Of a stretch of 64,000 bases of DNA, positions 57,558 to 64,000 are shown one piece after another (the stretch's first letter is position 1; each line of letters opens with the position of its first letter). The stretch is from Ehretia macrophylla (Eukaryota > Streptophyta > Magnoliopsida > Boraginales > Ehretiaceae). The translations under genes and the position numbers were made by a program. Below the pieces are notes generated by a model. It searched no databases. It was not told the DNA's origin and saw only the letters and a program-made list of their open reading frames with translations. The stretch covers positions 67,421,816 through 67,485,815 of the forward strand of contig CM075768.1 in assembly GCA_037974665.1 (NCBI GenBank), in the 5' to 3' direction.

Positions 57558-58114
57558 TTTTCAATTTTTTTTGCCCGGGTTAGGGTTGCCAAGATACTTT
57601 ATCCACCAAATCTCTATTACCGAATCCCACGAAACAATGGGGAAGACAACTTCGCTTCACGTAGAGTCTGGGCACGCAAACCGAGGGCGTAGGGTTTGTG
57701 ACCAGGTCTCTGTCACTCCGGTGCCCATAAATTTTGATCCGTAAGGAGTTACGCGGCGCACACCATACCGTTGCAAGGCTCTCTGAGAGCTCTACCAAGG
57801 GGGCAGCCATCTTGCTCTCTGTACCCATTTTTGGAGCCCAAAATCGAACGTTTTCATCAGTTTCATTCCACTTTTCTTCTTTTGCTCTGTTATTCTGTCC
57901 CGGATCGTACGTCGTAAGCTGGTGAAAGGACCAAAACCTGAATCACGGGACATCAGACGGCCCTACAATGTGTCGATATCACGTCTTGTGAGGATGCTGC
58001 GTTGTTGAAGCAGATGAGTTGTCGTTAAGCACATTGGGCCTCTTGAATGGGCCATCTCTCTAGGCTGGCATTGTGAACCATTAACACATATAGGAATTGT
58101 GCCCTCAACGTAAC

Positions 58115-58234
58115 GGATGCGATCATACCAACACTAATGCACCGGATCCCATCAGAACTCTGAAGTTAAGCGTGCTTAGGCGAGAGTTGTACTAGGATGG
58201 GTGACCCGCTGGAAAGTCCTCATGTTGCACCCCC
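58115..58234 (+). rRNA. 5S rRNA: 5S rRNA copy 64
   Basis: 120 nt. Differences: G3A, G17A, C47T, G64A, A74T, C94G, G99A, G108A. Confidence 0.93.
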
Positions 58235-58791
58235 TTTTCAATTTTTTTTGCCCTGGTCAGGGTTGCCAAGATACTTTATCCACCAAATCTCTATTACCGA
58301 ATCCCACAGAACATTGGGCAAGACAACTTCGCTTCACGCAGAGGCCGGGCCCGCGAATCGAGGCCGTGGGGGTTGTAACCTGGTCTCCGTCCCTTCGGTG
58401 CCCATTACTTTTGATCCGTAAGGAGTTACGCGGTGCAACGCATACCGTTATAAAGCTCTTTGAGAGCTCTACGATGGGGGCAGCTAGGTTGCTCGATGTG
58501 CCCAATTTTGGAGCCCAAAATTCAATGGTTTCATCAGTTTCAGGCCACTTTTGTTCTTTTGCACTATTTTTCTGTCCTGGATTGTACGTCGTGAGTTGTT
58601 AAAAGGACGACAACCTGACTCGCTGGATATCAGAGGGCCCTACAACGTGTCAATATCACGTCTTGCGAGGATGCTGCGTTGTTGAAGCGGATGGGTTGTC
58701 GTTAAGCCCATTGGGAGTTTTGAATGGGCCATCTCTCTAGGCTAGGACTGTGAACTGTTAACACATATAGGAATAGTGCCCTCAACATGAC

Positions 58792-58911
58792 GGGTGTGAT
58801 CATACCAGCACTAATGCACCAGATCCCATCAGAACTCTGAAGTTAAGCGTGCTTGGGTGAGAGTAGTACTAGGATGGGTGACTCCCTGGGAAGTCCACGT
58901 GTTGCCCCCCC
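58792..58911 (+). rRNA. 5S rRNA: 5S rRNA copy 65
   Basis: 120 nt. Differences: C6T, G30A, C47T, C67T, C92T, T106A, A115C. Confidence 0.93.
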
Positions 58912-59468
58912 TTTTCAACTTTTTTTGCCCTGGTTAGGGTTGCCAAGATACTTTTTCCACCAAATCTCAATTACCGAATCCCACGGAACATTGGGCAAGA
59001 CAACTTCGCTTCACGTAGAGGTCGGGCCCGCAAACCGAGGGCGTAGGGTTTGTGACCAGGTCTTTGTTGCTCCGGTGCCCATAACTTTTGATCTGTAAGG
59101 AGTTACGCGGCTTACAACATAACGTCGCAAAGCTCTCTGAGAGCTCTACGATGAGGGCAGCGAGTTTGCTTGCTGTGCCTGTTTTTGGAGCCCAAAATCA
59201 AACGTTTTCATCATTTTCTGTCCAATTTTCTTCTTTTGCCCTTTTTTCCTGTGCCGGATCGTATGTCGTGAGCTGTTAAAAGGACGACAACCTGACTCGC
59301 GGGACATCAGAGGGCCTTACAACGTGTCGATATCACGTCTTGCCAGGATGCTGCGTTGTTGAAACGAATGGGTTGTCGTTAAGCCCATTGTGCCTTTAGA
59401 ATGGGCCATCTCTATAGGCTGGCACTGTGAACCGTTAAAACATATAAGAATTGTGCCCTCAACATTAT

Positions 59469-59588
59469 GAGTGCGATCATACCAGCACTAATTCATCGCA
59501 TCCCATCAGATCTTTGATGTTAAGCGTACTTGGGCGAGAGTAGTACTAGGATGGGTGACCCCTTGGGATGTCCTCGTGTTGCACCCCG
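59469..59588 (+). rRNA. 5S rRNA: 5S rRNA copy 66, divergent (probable pseudogene)
   Basis: 120 nt. More than ten changes, including G2A, G25T, C28T, G31C, A43T, C46T, C47T, A50T, G60A, C95T and A101T. The 3' end has an extra GC before the T run, so the end could also be placed one base later. Confidence 0.85.
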
Positions 59589-60145
59589 CTTTTCAATTTT
59601 TTTTGCCCTGGTTGGGGTTGCCAAGATACTTTATCCTCCAAATCTCTATTACCGAATCCCACGGAACATTGGGAAGACAATTTCGCTTCACGTAGAGGTC
59701 GGGCCTGCAAACCGAGGGCGTAGGGTTTGTGACCATGTCTCTGTCGCTCCGGTGCCCATAACTTTTGATCCGTAAAGAGTTACACAGCGCACAGCATACC
59801 GTTGCAAAGCTCTCTGAGAGCTCTATGACGGGGGTAGCCAGCTTGCTCGTTGTTCCCAATTTTGGAGCCCAAAATCGAACGTTTTCATCAGTTTTAGGCA
59901 ACTTTTGTTCTTTTGCATTATTTTTTCATCCCGGATTGTACTTCGTGAGCTGTTAAAAGAATGGCAACCAGACTCGCGGGACATCAGAGGGCCCTACAAC
60001 GTGTCGATATCGTGTCATTCAACCATGTTGCGTAGTTGAAGCGGATGGGTTGTCGTTAAGCCCATTGGGCATTTTGAATGGGCCATCTCTCTAGGCTGGG
60101 ACTGTGAACTGTCAACACACAAAGGATTTATGCCCTCAACATGAT

Positions 60146-60265
60146 GGGTACGATCATACCAGCACTAATGCACCGAATCCCATTAGAACTCCGAAGTTAA
60201 GCATGCTTGGGCGAGTGTAGTACTAGAATTGGCAACCCCCTGGGAAGTCCTCGTGTTGGACCCCC
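60146..60265 (+). rRNA. 5S rRNA: 5S rRNA copy 67
   Basis: 120 nt. Differences: G5A, G31A, C39T, G58A, A71T, G82A, G85T, T88C, G89A, C114G. Four changes fall in the C box (AGAATTGGCAA), so TFIIIA binding is probably weakened. Upstream box is altered (CACACAAAGG). Confidence 0.88.
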
Positions 60266-60822
60266 CTTTTCAATTTTTTTTACCCCGGTTAGGGTTGCCA
60301 AGGTACTTTATCCACCAAATCTCGATTACCGAATCCCACGGAACATTGGGCAAGACAACTTCGCTTCACGTAGAGACCGGGCCCGCAAACTGAGGACGTA
60401 GGGTTTGTGACCAAGTCTCCGTAACTCTAGTGCCCATAATTTTTGATCCGTAAGGAGTTACGCGGTGCACAGCATACCGTTGCAAAGCTCACTGAGAGCT
60501 CTACGACAGTAGCAGCCAGCTTGCTCGTTGCGCCCATTTTGGAGACCAAAATCAAACGTTTTCATCAGTTTCAGGCCACTTTTTTTCTTTTGCCCTGTTT
60601 TTCCATCTGGGATCGTACGTCGTTAGCTGTTAAAAGGACGACAACCTAATTCGCAGTACATCAGAGGGCCCTACAACGTGTCGATATCATGTCTTGCGAG
60701 GATGCTGCGTTGTTGAAGCGGATGGGTTGTCGTTAAGCCCATTGGGCCTTTTGAATGGGCCATTTCTCTACGCTGGAACTGTGAACCGTTAACACATATA
60801 GGAATTGTGCCATCAACATGAC

Positions 60823-60942
60823 TGGTGCGATCATACCGGCACTAATGCACCGGATCCCATTAGAACTCCGAAGTTAAGCGTGCTTGGGCGAGAGTAGTAC
60901 TAGGATGGTTGACCCCCTGCGAAGTCCTCCTGTTGCACCCCG
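60823..60942 (+). rRNA. 5S rRNA: 5S rRNA copy 68
   Basis: 120 nt. Differences: G1T, A16G, C39T, G87T, G98C, G108C, C120G. Its unit is 668 bp long because of a small deletion in the spacer palindrome. Confidence 0.93.
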
Positions 60943-61490
60943 TTTTCAATTTTTTTTGCCCTGACTAGGGTTGCCAAGATACTTTATCCACCAAATTTCT
61001 TTTATCGAATCGTACGAAACATTGGGCAAGACAACTTCGCTTCAGGTAGAGGTCGGGCCCGCAAACCGAGAGCGTAGGGTTTGTGACCAGGTATCTATCG
61101 CTCCAATGCCCTTAACTTTTGATTCGTAAGGAGTTAAGCAGCGCACAGAATACCGTTGCAAAGCTCTCTGAGACGGGGGCAGCCAGCTTGCTCACTGTTT
61201 CCATTTTTGGAGCCCAAAATCAAACATTTTCATCAGTTTCATGCCACTTTTATTCTTTTGCTCTATTTTGCCGTCCCGGATCGTACGTCGTGAGTTGATA
61301 AAAGAACGAAAACCTGATTCGCGGGACATCAGAGGGCCTTACAACGTGTCCATATCACGTCTTTCGAGGATGCTGCATTGTTGAAGTGGATGGGTTGTCG
61401 TTAAGCACATTGGGCCTTTTGAATGGGCCATCTCTCTAGGCTAGGACTGTGAACCGTTAACACATATAGGAATTGTGCCCTCAACATGAT

Positions 61491-61610
61491 GAGTACGATC
61501 ATACCAGCACTAATGCACCAAATCCCATCCGAACTCCGAAGTTAAGCGTGCTTGGGCATGAGCAGGACTAGGATGGGTGACCCCCTGGGAAGTCCTCGTG
61601 TTGCACCCCC
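61491..61610 (+). rRNA. 5S rRNA: 5S rRNA copy 69
   Basis: 120 nt. Differences: G2A, G5A, G30A, G31A, A40C, G68A, A69T, T73C, T76G. The intermediate element is altered. T at -1. Confidence 0.91.
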
Positions 61611-62167
61611 TTTTCAATTTGTTTTGCCTTGGTTTGGGTTGCCAAGATACTTTATCCACTAAATCACTATTACTGAATCCCATGAAACATTGGGAAAGAC
61701 AACTTCGCTTCACGTAGAGGCTGGGCCCGCAAACAAAGGGCGTAGGGCTTGTGACCCGGTCTCCGTCGCTCCGGTGCCCATAACTTTTGATCCATAAGGA
61801 GTTACGCGGCGTACAACATATCGTTGCAAAGCTCTATGAGAGCTCTACGATAACGGCAGCCAACTTGCTCACTGTGCCTATTTTTGGACTCAAAAATCGA
61901 ACGTTTTCATCAGTTTCAGGACAGTTTTCTTCTTTTGACCTGTTTTTCCGTCCCGGATCGTACGTCATGAGCTGTTAAAAGGACGACAACCTGACTCTTG
62001 GTACATCAAAGGGCCCTACAATGTGTCGATATCACATCTTGTGAGAATGCTACGTTGTTGAAGTGGATGGGTTGTCGTTAAGCCCATTGGGCCTTTTGAA
62101 TGGGCCATCTATCTAAGCTGGCACTGTGAACCGTTAACACATATAGGAATTGTGTCCTCAACATGAA

Positions 62168-62287
62168 GGGTGCATTCACACCAGCACTAATCCATCGGAT
62201 CCCATCAGAACTCCGAAGTTAAGCTTGCTTGGGCGAGAGTAGTACTAGGATGGGTGAACCTTTGGGAAATCCTCGTGTTGCACCCCC
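62168..62287 (+). rRNA. 5S rRNA: 5S rRNA copy 70
   Basis: 120 nt. Differences: G7A, A8T, T12C, G25C, C28T, G58T, C91A, C94T, C95T, G102A. Two extra C residues separate the end from the T run. A at -1. Confidence 0.9.
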
Positions 62288-62846
62288 CCTTTTTCAATTT
62301 TTTTTGCCCTCGATAGGGTTACCAAGATACTTTATCCACCAAATCTCTATTACCGAATCCCACGGAACAGGGGGCAAGATAACTTAACTTCACGTAGAGG
62401 CCGGGCCCGCAAACCGAGGGCGTAGGGTTTGTGACCAGGTCTCCGTCGCTCCGGTGCCGATAACTTTTGATCCGTATGGAGTTACGTGACGCACAACATA
62501 CTGTTAGAAAGCTCTCTGAGAGCTCGAAGACGGGGGCAACTAGCTTGCTCGCTGTGCCCTTTTTGGAGCCCAAAATCGAACGTTTTCATCAATTTCAGGC
62601 CACTTTTATTCTTTTGCCCTATTTTTCCATCCCAGATCGTACGTCGAGAGCTGTTAAAAGGACGACAACCTGACTCGCGATACATCAGAGGGCACTACAA
62701 CGTGTCGATATCTCCTCTTGCGAGGATGCAGTGTTGTTGAAGTGGATGGGTTGTCGTTAAGCTCATTGGGCCTTTTGAATGGGCCATCTCTCAAGGCTGG
62801 GACTGTGAACCGTTAACACATATAAGAATTATGCCCTCAACATGAT

Positions 62847-62966
62847 GGGTGCGATCAGACCAGTACTAATGCACCGGATCCCATCACAACTCCAAAGTCA
62901 AGTGTGCTTGGGCGAGAGTAGTACTAGAATGGGTGACCCCCTGGGAAGCCCTCGTGTTGCACCCTA
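62847..62966 (+). rRNA. 5S rRNA: 5S rRNA copy 71
   Basis: 120 nt. Differences: T12G, C18T, G41C, G48A, T53C, C57T, G82A, T103C, C119T, C120A. T12G also marks alternate copies at 14-19 kb. Confidence 0.91.
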
Positions 62967-63524
62967 TTTTCAATTTTTTTTGCACAGGTCAGGCATGCCA
63001 AGATGCTTTATCAACCAAATCTATATTACCGAATCCCACAGAACATTGGGCAAGACAACTTTGCTTCACGTAGAGGCCGGGCCCGCAAACCGAGGGCGTA
63101 GGGTTTGTGACCAGGTCTCCGTCGCTCCGGTTCCCATAACTTTTGATCCGTAAGGAATTACGTGACGCATAACATACTGTTGGAAAGCTCTCTAAGAGCT
63201 CTATGACGGAAGCAGCAAGCTTGCTCAATTGCGCCTGATTTCAGAGCCCAAAATTGAACATTTTCATCAGTTTCAGGCCACTTTTGTTCTTTTGATCTAT
63301 TTTTTCGTCTCGGATCGTACGTCGTGAGCAGTTAAAAGGACGACAACCTGACTTGCAGGACATCAGAGGGCCCTACAATATGTCGATATCACGTCTTGCG
63401 AGGATGCTGCGTTGTTGAAGCGGATGGGTTGTCGTTAAGCCCATTGGGCCTTTTGAATGGGCCATCTCTCAAGGCTGGGACTGTGAACCGTTAACACATA
63501 TAGGAATTGTGCCCTCAACATGAC

Positions 63525-63644
63525 GGGTCCGATCATACCAGCACTAACCCACCGAAACCCATCAAAACTCTGAAGTTAAGCGTGCTTGGGCGAGAGTAGT
63601 ACTAGGCTGGGTGACCCCCTTGGAAGTCCTCGTGTTGCACCCCC
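63525..63644 (+). rRNA. 5S rRNA: 5S rRNA copy 72, divergent
   Basis: 120 nt. Differences: G5C, T24C, G25C, G31A, T33A, G41A, C47T, A83C, G97T. One change is in the C box. Last copy in the window. Confidence 0.9.
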
Positions 63645-64000
63645 TTTTCAATGTTTTTTGCCCTGCTTAGGGTTGCCAAGATACTTTATCCACCAAATCT
63701 CTATTACCGAATACCATGGAACATTGGGCAAGAAAACTTCGCTTAACGTAGAGACCGGGCCGCAAACCGAGGGTGTAGGGTTTGTGACCAGGTCTCCGTC
63801 GTTCCGGTGCCCATAATTTTTGATCTGTAAGGAGCTTCGCGGTGCACATCATACCGTTGCAAAGCTCTCCGGGAGATCTACGACGGTGGCAGCCAGCTAG
63901 CTCATTGTGCCCATTATGGAAGCCAAAATCAAACGTTTTCATCAATTTCAGGCCACTTTTATTCTTTTGCCCTGTTTCTCCATCCCGAATCGTACGTCGT

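Larger units (their letters stand above)
52643..64000 (+). repeat. 5S rDNA tandem array, right segment (copies 56-72)
   Basis: Seventeen units continue the array in the same orientation after the retrotransposon, starting with the right copy of its CCATC target duplication. Gene spacing is 674-679 bp except one unit of 668 bp (60823 to 61491). The last spacer (63645-64000) runs off the window. Copies 59-61 repeat the C-A-B spacer order seen left of the retrotransposon, so both sides belong to the same array. Nothing other than 5S genes and spacers is seen here. Confidence 0.97.

Noticed and set aside
1-64000. CRISPR-like regular repeat array
   Set aside because: The repeat unit is 677 bp and contains a full 5S gene with Pol III signals. 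Neither repeat nor spacer length fits CRISPR, and the source is a plant nucleus.
1-64000. Linkage of 5S with 35S rDNA, tRNA or other RNA genes
   Set aside because: No 18S, 5.8S or 25S sequence, no second Pol III gene with A and B boxes, and no snRNA-like sequence was recognised in any spacer.

Overview
The window is a block of nuclear 5S ribosomal DNA from a plant, most likely a flowering plant. The 120-nt transcribed sequence matches the plant 5S rRNA consensus from its start (GGGTGCGATCATACC) to its end (GTTGCACCCCC). Each copy is followed by a run of T residues, the RNA polymerase III stop. Upstream of each copy is the plant-type 5S promoter: a TATA-like ACATATAGG at about -28, GC near -13 and usually C at -1. 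I count 72 complete copies plus the 3' end of one at the left edge. All lie head to tail on the + strand. The unit is 676-678 bp in most cases, made of about 120 bp of gene and 557 bp of spacer.

Layout: 1-4471 holds copies 0-6. 4472-8306 is a solo LTR of a retrotransposon, flanked by a 5-bp target duplication. 8307-41564 holds copies 7-55. 41565-52642 is a full-length, non-coding LTR retrotransposon of about 11.1 kb with two LTRs of about 4.1 kb and a 2.85-kb interior. Its structure is of the LARD type (large retrotransposon derivative). It is flanked by the 5-bp duplication CCATC and lies on the minus strand. 52643-64000 holds copies 56-72 and the start of one last spacer. Removing each insert plus one target duplication restores a normal unit of 675 bp, so both insertions are simple and the array was continuous before them.

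The array is not uniform. Copies differ from the consensus by 3 to about 15 of 120 positions, and many changes look like decay of methylated CpG. Shared variants show higher-order structure. A two-unit repeat of 1353 bp covers about 14.6-20.0 kb. A three-unit repeat of about 2030 bp covers 32.1-38.2 kb and recurs once at 54.7-56.8 kb, beyond the retrotransposon. A second two-unit alternation lies at 38.2-41 kb. A 3'-end variant (T111C) common up to 31 kb is absent from copies 41-55.

I see no protein-coding gene. The open frames of 60-118 codons that recur every unit are frames through the 5S gene and spacer. The longer frames inside the LTRs are not supported as genes. The window's job is 5S rRNA production. 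Copies near the consensus with intact promoter and terminator (for example 25, 33, 41, 43, 44) are the likeliest to be active; several others look like pseudogenes.
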